NCBI GenBank assembly: GCA_947650285.1
Contig: CANTFL010001456.1
Coordinates: 186,001-250,000, forward strand
Origin: Hyaloperonospora brassicae
Taxonomy: Eukaryota; Oomycota; Peronosporomycetes; Peronosporales; Peronosporaceae
Length of the DNA stretch: 64,000 nt
Direction of reading: 5' to 3'
The notes under the pieces were generated by a model. The model ran no database searches, had not been told where the DNA came from, and saw nothing but the letters and a program-made list of their open reading frames with translations. This document shows, piece by piece, positions 36,345 through 47,234 of the stretch. A program made the translations under genes and the position numbers. Position 1 is the stretch's first letter. Every line of letters starts with the position of its first letter.

Positions 36345-38769
36345 TTTTCTCAGTCAATGCTCCTCGATCACTTCGCACATTCATCCGGACTGACCGTCGA
36401 TGAGGTAACTTGGCGATTTATTTCAATTATATTCCATTCATTACGCTCTTCACGACGATAAAAACGTCTTTGCGGACAAGCATATGATACTTACAACGAA
36501 CCCGATTGTCCAACTGTCGATTGGCCCCTGTGGACGTGGCTAATTTATGGACATCGAACGTTGTAGCTCAAATGTCTCTTCGGATACTGATTCAAAAATA
36601 TATCGACGATATATTGGCAGCCGACTGTTGCTTAACCAATCTCGTTGCTTCTTGCGCCTTTTGCCGAGCAAGCGTTGTTTGATGACCCGCTCCATTTAAT
36701 AAATGATATGTAAATGCTGTACGTATAACAAATATATTTGGCAGAAGTACCGCAATTGAGATATAAGTGCTTTACGAGGTTCACGTAATCGTCTATACAA
36801 CTTGGAGATCTTCTTTAAAGTGGCGTGCACTAATATATTTAGCCCCTGTCCTAGTTTACACGCCCAATTAAAGCTCAATCTGCGGTTAAATATGATGTTG
36901 AAATGAATTATATCTTGTTGTAAAAATTCGATCCTCATCACAATCGATATATGGTACGTCTTCATCTTAATCCTTGATTGAAGGTCCTTGTACAGTTGTT
37001 TGGGTAAATTGCTTTGAGGTCACCATGTGCCAGTCCCCAAATTATGGCAATTCTTCGACTCGAGAGATAAACTCCGAACTTATTCGACCATTTATAGTTC
37101 TAATAAAATTAGCCGAAGTTTAAAAACCGATATCGCTATTCTTGACTCGTGGCTTTTCGTATAGAAAGATGTGCCTTCACGTTAAGTATGGTCTTCCTCG
37201 TCCTGTGATAAAGTAGATGTCAGACGCTTGGACCTAGCTCAACGTAAAACTCACTTCTCAGATTAGCAATCAATATTTAGTAATTATCTCTCGACCGAAC
37301 GAAAACGGAATTTGCTTCCACGATTTAGCTGAGATGTAGCACTAAACGCACATCCGATAGGATCCACGAAGGTCATTACGAAAGAAGTAAGTTTCGCCAT
37401 ATTCATGTCCAAGTAGTCCGTATTCCGTTTGCACTTCTAGTCCTCACGTTCTTTCTAAGCTAAATTCTCGCGATCAAAATAATCATTCGATATCCGATTC
37501 TTTGTTCCGATAGCGATTCAAATGAAGGATGCGATTATCTAACGGAGTAGTTAATTTTTTATCCGAAATAAGCCCTTTCAGAAATCAACCAATTGACTAT
37601 TTATCCTCCTCCTGATCTGTTTTCATGTAGTCCTTTACCACGCATAAGGAACTCACACACCCTGCGTGTAGCCCGTGTTATTCTATATCTTCCGCGGGTA
37701 CTTTCCTAGCGTAGAACCCGAATACTTATTTATTCACATCTACCTTAACATATGTCTCGAAGTTATCGCTTTCCATACATCGTTCTACATCCGTCCTTGG
37801 ATCGAAGCTGATAGATCTTCTTGGTTTATCTCTGCGCGTGACGATATTCTGTTGTCGCTGGAATTTTATTGCTTAAGTGTGTCGGACGGATGACCATATT
37901 ACCAATTAATAATTTTTACGTACCTATTTATTAATAGCACTTTCTGAAACCCGATTTGTGGTACCAGTTTCTGGTGTTGAACTTAGACATATTTGTAAGA
38001 ATATATTTCAAAAGAATCACCACAACTAATCGTTGAGTTGTGTTGACCTGTTAATATATAGCAGGAGGATATGGCAATAGTATTTCGCATATTTTCTCTT
38101 CTGATTCATTTCTAGCTATCGCACTACAGATTTTAAACAATCAAATTGCTTAAAAGGCATACCTTAGCTTAGCATACTTCAAAATATCCACTCCCTGTGA
38201 CATCACACTAAAGGGTGGACGTCAACGTTTTTGACCTTTACAAGTCGAAGCATACGCTCGACAGGCAGAACTGTGGTGCCCTCGACCGATAGCCACCGGC
38301 TAAATACTTGAGCATTCTTACACGGTACATTCTTATATGTCACGGTCTTGTCGCTTGGCAACGATTAAACGGTGCCCTATGTTGGGTACCGGCTTGAGAA
38401 TCGACAATACTTAGCGCTTCTCTATTAGCAAGTGTCGACCCCGGGACGACTTGATTTATTGGTCTTACCATTAAACCTGTAAAATCTATATTTCAACAGA
38501 TTTGTTGGCAGGCATAATACATTGCACGCAGTGAGCTACTGAAAGTGTTCGTGTGTCCTGGACTTCAAAGTTCCTCCACTGTTTTGATTATCTCAAATTT
38601 CATCTCAGTAGAATACCTATGGTTGAATCCTAATTTCTCTATCCATTACCATATGCATACTTGTAGTACAAAATATTGAAGATCGTCTCACACTTAGTGA
38701 CATGTACTCGACGAATTCGAAGCACTTAGACCTACACACTACACTCCGCTACGTGAGATCTACTTGTTA
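36345..38769. other. AT-rich stretch without recognisable gene
   Basis: Only short, unconvincing frames on both strands, with no recognisable motif, RNA gene or repeat boundary. Confidence 0.4.
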
Positions 38770-39050
38770 AGCTGGACAATATTTAGTCCGAGCCGATAAG
38801 TTTGACTTGATGAGTTTGACCCGCTAAGTTTATCTCGTTAAGCTACACTCGCAAATTCTCACTCGCTAATTATGACTCGCTTATCTATATCATCTAATAT
38901 TTATATGCTGATAATATCTCGTCAATTATAAATTGCTGAATTCAACTCGCCAAATTCCACCTGCTTATTTTGACTTGCTGAAGTATAGTTGCTAAATTCG
39001 ACTCGCGAAGTATATCTTTTAAAGTACAAGTTGCATTTGGCAATTTTAAC
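38770..39050. repeat. 14-bp minisatellite, about 20 units
   Basis: A strictly 14-bp-periodic degenerate repeat with consensus near GCTAAATTCGACTC. Clear successive units are GCTAATTATGACTC, GCTGATAATATCTC, GCTGAATTCAACTC, GCTGAAGTATAGTT and GCTAAATTCGACTC. The period is kept without indels for about 280 bp although the units have diverged strongly. Not a multiple of three, so not a coding repeat. Confidence 0.75.
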
Positions 39051-39414
39051 ACCGCAGTAGACAAAGAACGACATCAAATGTGGTTATACATCCAGCAAGA
39101 TAAAAGGATCACAGTTTTGTTCATCTTCTAACATGTAATTGGATCCCACGATACCTTTCTTATCTGTGACGTTTGGGTATGTTGCAAGGAGGCCGTCGTC
39201 CTCTTTTAAGGTGTCTCGCGCCCAATATGCTAACCCCGCTATCCTTAAGCAACTGGCATCGAACAAATATAATTGAACCCGCCTGATCGATTCAAGCGCA
39301 GAGAAACAATCCGTTTATCACTTCTATCGTTACGTTAATGCAGGTTAACTCGTTCTAAAACAGCATGGTGCTCTTCCCCTACTTAACTTAACCAGGTTTT
39401 TAACATTTCGCTAC

Positions 39415-39949
39415 TGTAACGGGGTTACACGTCGACTGGTAGTCGACAATAGGTGTGGTACACACAAGGGATGGAATCTTCTTTAAAGTAATATTCGAAA
39501 TCAAGTATCAATTGTTGAAGACTGATGTCTGTCAACCATTGATTACGAGATCTTATAATAGGTTTATTTAGGACATTAGTGAGTAGGTTATTTACTTTGT
39601 TCTACGGTGTTCTTTTGGGTTAAAAGAAGAAATAAAATTCCGTTCCCATTTTGATCAAGCAAAAGACACGTGGCTCTCTGAGACGTCTTGCGATCGTAGG
39701 GAAGTAGCAACGTCTTGTTAAGGCAGCTACTCCTTGTGCACTTAGTGCGTTTGATTCTTTGAATCGTTTGGTCCCCATGGAACAGGGACCGTAAGCTCTT
39801 TGAGCTCGTTGTCTCTTTGAGTCGGGTTCTTTGAACCAACCCTTAGCTCTAGGAGCTGTTGACTCTTTGAGTCGCGTTCGTAGAACCAAAGTTGCTCGTA
39901 AGAGCGTTAAGTCTTCCTCTGGATTATAGAGCTGTGTAGCTCCGCTACA
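39415..39949 (+). repeat. 5' LTR of the chromovirus
   Basis: 535 bp, matching 46589-47122. Its last 215 bp (39738-39949) contain a run of about eleven perfect mini-hairpins, mostly 5-bp stems with TTT, TAG or GTA loops, for example GATTC-TTT-GAATC (39753-39765), AGCTC-TTT-GAGCT (39794-39806), GGTTC-TTT-GAACC (39825-39837), AGCTC-TAG-GAGCT (39845-39857) and GACTC-TTT-GAGTC (39861-39873). Confidence 0.95.
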
Positions 39950-39951
39950 CT

Positions 39952-39966
39952 TGGTAGCACTAGTAG
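39952..39966 (+). other. Putative primer-binding site
   Basis: TGGTAGCACTAGTAG begins 2 nt after the 5' LTR. A TGG start complementary to a tRNA 3' CCA end is the normal form; the exact tRNA is not identified from this window, and it does not match the array's tRNA-Leu 3' end. Confidence 0.5.
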
Positions 39967-40008
39967 TCAATCTACACCTGAGTCGGTAACGACTGATCAT
40001 CTGTGAGG

Positions 40009-41043
40009 ATGGAGCAATCCTCACCCCTCTCTGAGGCTCAAAAGGTCGCGCTTGATAAGCTGACCGCGGCCGTAGGCCCTGAGTATGTGGAGTTTCTATC
40101 TGCGCAAGGTCTCGATGTGCTCAATGCACGAGTCGAGGCCTTCATGCAGTATGAAACGGCACTTTTAGGCCAGGTTCAAAACCAAGTAGCGTCGGCTATG
40201 CCAACACGCTACGTGGCAATGCCAAATGAAGAGGCTAAGCCTCGTCCCCTTCGGGTGGACGTTCAACATTACTCCGGGAAGGAGGGGGAAAACCTGACCC
40301 TCTGGATCCGTGAGATTGAGATGGCCATGAGATCTGGCCTTATCTCACTGGAGTACCAGCGGTTTTCGCTGGCCATCTCCAAGCTCGATGGAAGAACAAG
40401 AGAGTGGGCCCTGACGTGTGGCACGTCGGTCGACTTGGCGTTTCCTACATGGGATTTGCTCAAGTTAGACTTTTTGCGAGTTTTCTCGCCGCCTAACCAG
40501 GCGTATCGCGTGCGCTCACGCTTCTTGTCTACCCGTTAGGGTAAGAATGAGCTACCGGACTATTTCCAAGAGTTGAGAACTCTGATGGCTGCTATGCAGT
40601 CTGACCCTCTTCCTGAGACAGCCTATGTGACTGTCTTTATGGAAGGTCTTCGTAATGGCGTTGCCAGGATCGAGGTATTTCGGGTCCGTCCCTCTACTTT
40701 TGAGGAGGCTATTAGCATCGCTCAAATGCTGAGCACAACTTCAAGTCGGCCAGACTTGGTTGGAATGGGTACAATCCAAGCTTTGCGAGGGCAATCTCTG
40801 CGAGCACCTCGGTTTACTGTAAGCCAGAACCGATGGATCTCATCCATGCTGAAGATAAAGGTGAAGCGGAGCTTTTATGTTGCAGAGCAACGACAGGAAG
40901 TGAAACGCTGTTATATGTGCGGAAGCACTAAACACTTGCGTCCAACTTGTCCTTTGCGTAAACAACGACCGACTCCTATGAGTCGAAACTTCGACCTCAA
41001 CCAGAAACCTGGTATGGCACGGGGAAACGTCGACACTCAGTAG
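40009..41043 (+). pseudogene. gag: Chromovirus gag with one in-frame TAG
   Basis: Encodes the capsid and nucleocapsid precursor. The ATG at 40009 starts MEQSSPLSEAQK. The frame is interrupted by TAG at 40537-40539 within STR-stop-GKNELPDYFQE and then stays open to TAG at 41041-41043. A retrotransposon Gag capsid-like segment (LTLWIREIEMAM, LDFLRVFSPPNQAYRVRSRF) precedes a CX2CX4HX4C zinc knuckle, CYMCGSTKHLRPTC, near the end. One nonsense change separates it from a complete Gag of about 344 residues. Confidence 0.9.
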
Positions 41044-42320
41044 GCGCGGGGTGCCCAACTGGGGTAGAACTGGGTTCTGTTGCTTCTCTACGAGGTGTAG
41101 TGACACAGGGCTTAGCCCCACCGAGCTATGTGCCCACCAGCACAGAGCGTGGATACAAGCCGGGCTTGTTAGTCGCCGAGGCGAAGATTGAAGGCTTTGA
41201 GAAGCCGTGGTCGATCCTAATCGACTCCGGAGCATCATGCAATTATGCTCGACGTCGTTCCCTTGAGGGAAGTCAGCGATACGCTTAAGTGATCAAAGCG
41301 CATGAGGGTTATTCAATCACCGTTCGTTTGGCGACTGGTAGTCGCGTCACGGTGCCAAAAGTTCCGTTGAACTTAAGTGTGAAATTTTTCGACTTTGATA
41401 GCATTGAACGCTGTCTTGTCCTCGATTTAGATTCGAGATATGATCTCATCCTGGTTATGGCTTGGCTTGAACGCCATGAGCCATGGATTGATTGGAGGTC
41501 TAAGACCTTAGGCGCCACGCGCAATGTTTCTAGAAAAGCTTTGGAGAGTCATTTACCCACCTTTGCTAGGCAACAAAAGCTCTATTGGCGCGAGCGATTG
41601 ACGGAAGTTGTCAATGTGCTGGACATTGTCATGTCTAAGTTAGTTATCTCTAATGAAAATGACATCAATATTGAGCGGATCTCTTTCACCGTATGTGAAG
41701 GCAGCTATACTTTGTTGAGTGATACTCGTTGTAATACCGAGTCACTGCATGCTGCAGGCATGGTTGGCCTAGGGCCGAGACATCAAGAATGTAATTTCTC
41801 TGATGTGAGTGGGGTGGCACGTAAAATTTCACCGAGTGAGGGCGGCCAAGGTGGCACCTCACTAAATGTCGGTAATGACATTGATGGCAAGAATTCAGAG
41901 TGTTCAGGGCTAGCCCCAGAGGCTGCACGTGAAGTGGTACGTGTAAATTCACTGGGTGAAGTGTTCGAGTTACGTAACACTTCATTAGATGTCGTTCAAG
42001 ACGAGAGCTCTCGTATAGAGCGTGCTAAGATGAATAGCAATCACGGGGACCCTACTGACCCGGCCTCTAGGAGGCGTAAGCTTTATTTGAAGAGACAATC
42101 TCAGCGTAGGGTGGAAACTGTTTAGCGACCAACGTCTAAGAAGTCCCGAAGTGATAATAGTAATAATACACTATATACACTTGTAAATGGGTTGACTGGT
42201 CAGATTGATGGCAATATTAGTCTTGAGGCTCTTCCGTCCTTATAAACTCTCGTTGAACTAGACGAAATGTCTGAGGGCGAATTTAGCCAATCCTTTCAGG
42301 CAGGATAATTATCCGGTTTA
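41044..42320 (+). pseudogene. Chromovirus protease region of pol
   Basis: Aspartic protease that would cut the polyprotein. The pol frame differs from gag; it is already open beneath the last codons of gag, so a frameshift there would join them. The active site is WSILIDSGASCNYA near 41210-41250, and the conserved second block is YDLILVMAWLERHEPWIDW near 41440-41492. In-frame stops: TAA 41286-41288 (between the two protease blocks), TAG 42123-42125, TAA 42243-42245 and TAA 42306-42308. The tail is a poorly conserved linker to RT. Confidence 0.85.
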
Positions 42321-43773
42321 GTGGTCATTCGGCCGGATATTAAGTTGAACTCATCCTCGTTATTGGACGAGTCTGTCCTTGAGGATACAAAGGCGGCATT
42401 GGATGCCCGTAGTGGATCTTCGATCCTTAATGATTCTCTTGATCCGTTCTATCCTTTGGTAAAGGAGTTTCAGGACGTGGTGTGTCACAACCCACCGTCC
42501 GTCTTACCTCCCGATAGAGGTGTACGTCATGAAATTAACTTGGTTCCTGGAACTAAATACTGCGTAACACGGCAGTGGTCTTTACCGAAGGAACAGTGCG
42601 ACGTCATTGACGACTTCTTTCGTGCAAAGCACGCGGCAGGAATATTACGTGAGAGCAAATCTCCCCATTCCACACCGACCTTCTGTGTCAAAAAGCCCAA
42701 TGGGAAGTGGCGCATTGTTCATGCTTACAAAAGGCTTTATGCGGCCACCATCCCGGCTCAGACACCAATTCCGATGAAGGATGTTCTTCAGAACAATATG
42801 TTGGGATGTACAATGTACAGTGCGCTCTACTTAGTCGATGGTTATTACCAGCTTCTCATGCGAGAAAGCGATATTCCGCTGACAGCGGTCAGCATCCGAG
42901 CGGTATGCTCTGGGATTGGCTTGTTATTCCGCAAGGGTTATCGAATGCCCCGGCTACGTTCAATCGTCTTGTGACACAATTGTTCAGACCTCACATAGGT
43001 TATGCACAGACGTACTTTGATGACGTCTTTGTCCATAGTCGTGCTATGAACGGTCGGTCAGATGTGGACAATCACATTGACCATTTAAGAGCGGTGCTTG
43101 AGTGCATGCGCACAAATAAGTTGTACGCCAACGCGTCCAAGTGCATATTTAATGCAGAAGAGATTCTCTTTTTAGGGTGCTTCATTGGTAAGCGAGGCCT
43201 TAGAGCAGATCCCCTTAAGGTAAAATCCATAGTTGATTGGCTGGTTCCAAAGAACCAAAAGGATTTACGTAAGTGGCTTGGCCTTGCCAATTACTTGCAC
43301 AAGTACAGTGCGAATTACGCAGATATGGCTCGGCCATTATCCAATCACCTTAAAAGGATGTGGAATGATGCTGGACTAGCACTGAGCATGATGCTTTTCA
43401 AGCAGTAAAGGAGAGTCTCCTTCATGCGCCAATCTTACCTTTGCCTGATCCTGATCGATCTTTCAGTGTCGTCTGTGACGCATCTGACTTTGTCATAGGC
43501 AGCGCTCTGTTACAAACAGATGATGATGGACAGGAACGCGTAATTGCGTTTGAGTCTCGGCAGCTGAAGGCTGCAGAAAAGAACTATCCTGTCCATCACA
43601 AAGAGCCAATTGCAATGAAGTATGCTCTCGTCAAATTCAGAGTTCATCTTCTTGGCTCTAAGCCGTTTGTGATCTATACAGATCATGCGTCATAACGCAC
43701 TGTGACCCAGTCGCCTCACCTCTCTCAGAAAATGGCTCGTTGGCTTTCCTTCTTTGCAGAGTAAAACTTCGAG
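42321..43773 (+). pseudogene. Chromovirus reverse transcriptase and RNase H
   Basis: The RT start is seen as [16 protein letters not shown]; the first catalytic Asp lies in YLVDGYYQL near 42830-42856. After about 42890 the frame moves by one missing base to [19 protein letters not shown], then the catalytic YFDD box (QTYFDDVFVHSR) near 43010-43045. A second frame change near 43375 leads into AFQAVKESLLHAPILPLPD and the RNase H block VVCDASDFVIGSAL with AAEKNYPVHHKE and YTDHAS. Stops follow at TAA 43693-43695 and TAA 43762-43764. Confidence 0.9.
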
Positions 43774-45612
43774 GTGGAGTATAAGACGGGCAAGCAGAAT
43801 GCTTTGGCTGATGCGCTGTCACGCAGGCCTGACTATGAGCTTGCTCATGTTTCGACTCTGTCGTCGTCGGTCACTGACCTAACCCGTATGGCATATGCCA
43901 AGGATGAACATTGTGTAGCTCTTCTTCGTGCTCTAGGGAGCGAGGAGTTTAAGGACTCAGACATAGAATTGTCGGCACGTTTGCGTGCGAGGTTACATCG
44001 ATATTCCATCGATCAAGGCCTGTTGTGCTATAGCACGAATGTGGAGGATACCCCTCGCATCGTTGTCCCTCAAGATGAGGAGTTGAAGCATCGGATCCTC
44101 TATGAGGCACATGATACTGCGTTGAGTGGTCATATCAGTCGTGAAAAGACCTACGGCTCAGTTAGCCAATGCTATTGGTGTCCCAAACTATACAAATGGG
44201 TGAGCACATATGTGCGTACGTGTGAAACTTGTCAACGGGTGAAACCCTCACCTCACGCGGCCGTGCCGCTGACTAGTTTGCCGATACCCAAAGGGTGTTG
44301 GAAGTCCATCAGTATGGACTTCCTGTTCGGAATACCGAAAGCCGCACCTGGTAATACGGGTATTGTGGTCTTTGTTGACCGTTTGAGCAAGATGGCTCAT
44401 TTAGCTGCGGTGCCAGATACCATTGATGGTGAAGGTACAGCTACGCTGTTTATCGATCGCGTGTTTCAACAACACGGTTTGCCGTTGGCAATTGTCTCTG
44501 ATAGAGATCCTCGCTTCACTGGGAAGTTTTGGAAGTCCATCTTCAAGGTGCTCGGCGCACGTTTGGACATGTCCACAGCGGATCATCCGCAGACAGATGG
44601 TCAAACCTAGCGAGTGAATCGCATCATCGGTGACATCTTGCACAGTGTTTGCGCTATAACGCCTAAGCGTTGGAGTTTGATGCTCCCTGTCGTTGAGTTT
44701 GCGTAGAATAACGCCGTGCATGCCTCCACCGGCTAAACACCATTTTCTGTGAATGGTCTCTTACACCCTCGCGTTCCATTAACGCTACCACTGCGTGGTT
44801 CAGGGCTTGGTGGGGGAGGAGTTGCCGATCGGCTTGCTGATATTATCCCTTCTACTGTTCAAAAACAGGTAAGCGAGTTTCTCGCCACGCGATTGAATGT
44901 CTTACGACATGTGCGTGACGCACTGGCTGATAGCCAAGACAAGCAGAAGGAACAAGCGGATGCTAAAGGCAGAGGTTAAATTGAACGTTATGAGGTCGGA
45001 GACCAAGTTCTACTCAATGCTAAAAACCTACCTACAAATGTAGTGTCAGCTGTCTTCAAGACAAAGTTGCGCCCGCGCTTCATTGGACCATTCACGGTCG
45101 TCGCCAAGAAGGGACTTGCGTATACGCTCAACCTTCCGCGCAAACTGCGCACACACCCCGTGTTCTGCGTTGGCTTGCTTAAGACGCATCGGGATACGTC
45201 CCACGTGAACTTTGAGGCGGTTGCGCCGGGTAGGTTGGACTTGCCATCGGTTGCTGAATCCGTATCAGGAGGTCAAGCTGAGCCTCCATCCGGGCTTGGC
45301 CCAACTCCAACGCCTGGACACGGGCTCGCATCGCGTCAAACACACTCTGGGTCTTACCCAATGTTTCACGGAGACCACTCATCTCTAGAAGCATCTTATC
45401 ATACTCCTCCTTCGGTTTACCGACCACCTCCGACGCTGCTCGATGAGCAAGGGAACCGCCAGTTCCATGTGGAGCGACTCCTGACACGACTTCGTCGTCA
45501 GGGTCAATACCAATATCTGGTGAAGTGGCGAGGGTACCCGGAGTCGGAGAACTCGTGGGAGCTTGAGACACCCCTGCGGCAGGATTGCCCATACGCCGTT
45601 GATGTTTTTTAA
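43774..45612 (+). pseudogene. Chromovirus integrase with C-terminal chromodomain
   Basis: Integrase inserts the DNA copy. The H-H-C-C zinc site spans HDTALSGHIS to TCETCQ. Catalytic aspartates lie in SISMDFLFG and SDRDPRFTG. The catalytic glutamate, expected after HPQTDGQT, is replaced by TAG at 44608-44610, one base from GAG. More stops: TAG 44704, TAA 44734, TAA 44977. After a GPFTVVAKKGLAYTLNLP linker region comes a chromodomain, RQFHVERLLTRLRRQG then YLVKWRGYPESENSWELE, ending at TAA 45610-45612. Chromodomains of this class bind modified histones and bias insertion to silent chromatin. Confidence 0.92.
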
Positions 45613-46480
45613 CATCGTGGCGGGGATCATCCCTCGACCGAGAGCGCTTCTCACCAATAGTGGTGGAGGCAGGTGGGTATTTGGGTCCCGCTTGACCAAC
45701 ACCCACATTAATCGGCACGGACGGAGCATAGCGTGTGCGAGTTCGCAACTTGTCTCTGGCCTTAAGCTTGGCGTAATCATACCGAAGCTTACGTTTTAGA
45801 CGAACATCTGCCACATCGTCACTTGCTCTGAGAGCTAACACGCTGCTGAGGTGTCTTTTCCGATGCACCCAGCGAACAAAAGCGTTGTTTTCTTCCTCCT
45901 GAGATTCGCCTGCGAACAAGAGGATGGGTATACCCTTCATCGGTGGAATCGGTGCACCCCGTGCTTGCGTGTTAAGTCGAAACTTGTATTGACTTTGAGT
46001 CGTCAAGTGAGGTTCCAGGTACCTCTCACGATGTGCCTGTCGACTCTCCACCTCATCAGAAGATGTAGGCTCAGCGCTAATGGCCCACGTTGCGAAAGAA
46101 CGACCTGTCGTTTGGCGTATGCGCTCTTCCGCATTGAGTGGTGTGAACAGATAGCCACGACGACCCTCAAGTGTTGCAGCAAGCTACATACGGCGCTGAT
46201 CGCTCTCCTCTCGTTGGATAGCCAACTGTTGTTGCTCATAGATCGGATTAGTGATGATGACCTCGCCCACGATAAGTGTTTGATGCGGCGCCGATGGCGC
46301 GTTGGCTTCGCCACGCTCGGGAAATGGGTTTGGTGCAATATGAGGCGCTGCCGTTTGCACTGGTGCGTCGGACATTATCTTCTCGTCACCATGGATATCG
46401 GTATCGCTACCATAATCCACATCCACATCGATGCCAAGGTATGACGAGAGAGTCGAGGACTCATGGGGTGGCGATGCCAT
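45179..46480 (-). pseudogene. Antisense ORF inside the chromovirus (one stop)
   Basis: Starting at the ATG 46480-46478 (MASPPHESSTLSSYLGIDVD, context ACACCATGG), the minus strand stays open for 433 codons to 45179 apart from one TAG at 46186-46184. It overlaps the end of sense pol by 434 bp. The product is hydrophilic: an acidic start, a central block APIPPMKGIPILLFAGE then NNAFVRWVHRKRHLSSVL, a basic patch (EKRSRSRDDPRHDVKKHQ), a Pro/Ser/Thr linker, and a C-terminal coiled coil (EEYDKMLLEMSGLRETLG onward, to LDLLIRIQQ). No known domain recognised. Antisense ORFs are known in some plant Ty3/gypsy lineages; whether this is one, or chance, is unproven. Confidence 0.55.
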
Positions 46481-46575
46481 GGTGTTTTGTGTTTTGCCAA
46501 CCGTAAGGTTGAAGCGCACACACACCGTCCTCTTCGAAGAAAGAATTCGATTGACATTTTGCGGAAACGTCAGTC

Positions 46576-46588
46576 TAGTGGGGGAGGG
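46576..46588 (+). other. Polypurine tract of the chromovirus
   Basis: AGTGGGGGAGGG lies directly before the 3' LTR start TGTAACGG at 46589, the normal position of the plus-strand primer. Confidence 0.75.
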
Positions 46589-47122
46589 TGTAACGGAGTT
46601 ACACGTCGACTGGTAGTCGACAATAGGTGTGGTACACACAAGGGATGGAATCTTCTTTAAAGTAATATTCGAACACAAGTATCAATTGTTGAAGACTGAT
46701 GTCTGTCAACCATTGATTACGAGATCTTATAATAGGTTTATTTAGGACATGAGTGAGTAGGTTATTTACTTTGTTCTAAGGTGTTCTTTTAGGTTAAAAG
46801 AAGAAATAAAATTCCGTTCCCATTTTGATCAACAAAAGACACGTGCCTCTCTGAGACGTCTTGCGATCGTAAGGAAGTAGAAACGTCTTGTTAAGGCAGC
46901 TACTCCTTGTGCACTTAGTGCGTTTGATTCTTTGAATCGTTTGGTCCCCCTGAAACAGGGACCGTAAGCTCTTTGAGCTCGTTGTCTCTTTGAGTCGGGT
47001 TCTTTGAACCAACCCTTAGCTCTAGGAGCTGTTGACTCTTTGAGTCGGGTTCGTAGAACCAAAGTTGCTCGTAAGAGCGTTAAGTCTTCCTCTGGATTAT
47101 AGAGCTGTGTAGCTCCGCTACA
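46589..47122 (+). repeat. 3' LTR of the chromovirus
   Basis: 534 bp, about 97-98% identical to the 5' copy by eye. It keeps the mini-hairpin string. One stem is better here: GGTTC-GTA-GAACC near 47047-47059, where the 5' LTR has only GTTC-GTA-GAAC. Confidence 0.95.
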
Positions 47123-47234
47123 GCTACGCTGTTGCAACTGTAATAGCTACTGATCCGCATATAGATTCCTTTTTGAACGACTGACGGTGGTTACATATGA
47201 AGCAACATATTCAAATTACTAAATCGAAACGTCT

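Larger units (their letters stand above)
39410..47127 (+). mobile_element. Full-length degenerate chromovirus (Ty3/gypsy)
   Basis: The element has two LTRs (39415-39949 and 46589-47122) starting TGTAACGG and ending CTACA. It is flanked by the 5-bp target duplication GCTAC at 39410-39414 and 47123-47127. Internal order is Gag, protease, RT, RNase H, integrase, chromodomain, the Ty3/gypsy order. The two LTRs differ at roughly a dozen positions, so it is not very old, yet the coding strand has about eleven in-frame stops and at least three frame changes. It therefore needs another element's proteins, if it moves at all. Confidence 0.95.

Noticed and set aside
39588..40024. Minus-strand ORFs in the LTR (83 and 134 residues)
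   Set aside because: They arise from the mini-hairpin string, where inverted repeats leave both strands stop-poor. The 3' LTR copies are frame-shifted.
40009..45612. Alternative genetic code with TAA/TAG as sense codons
   Set aside because: The stops replace different expected residues (Gln, Glu, Leu, Tyr), and the host genes (Myb, PX-like) end with ordinary TAA or TGA and contain no internal stops.
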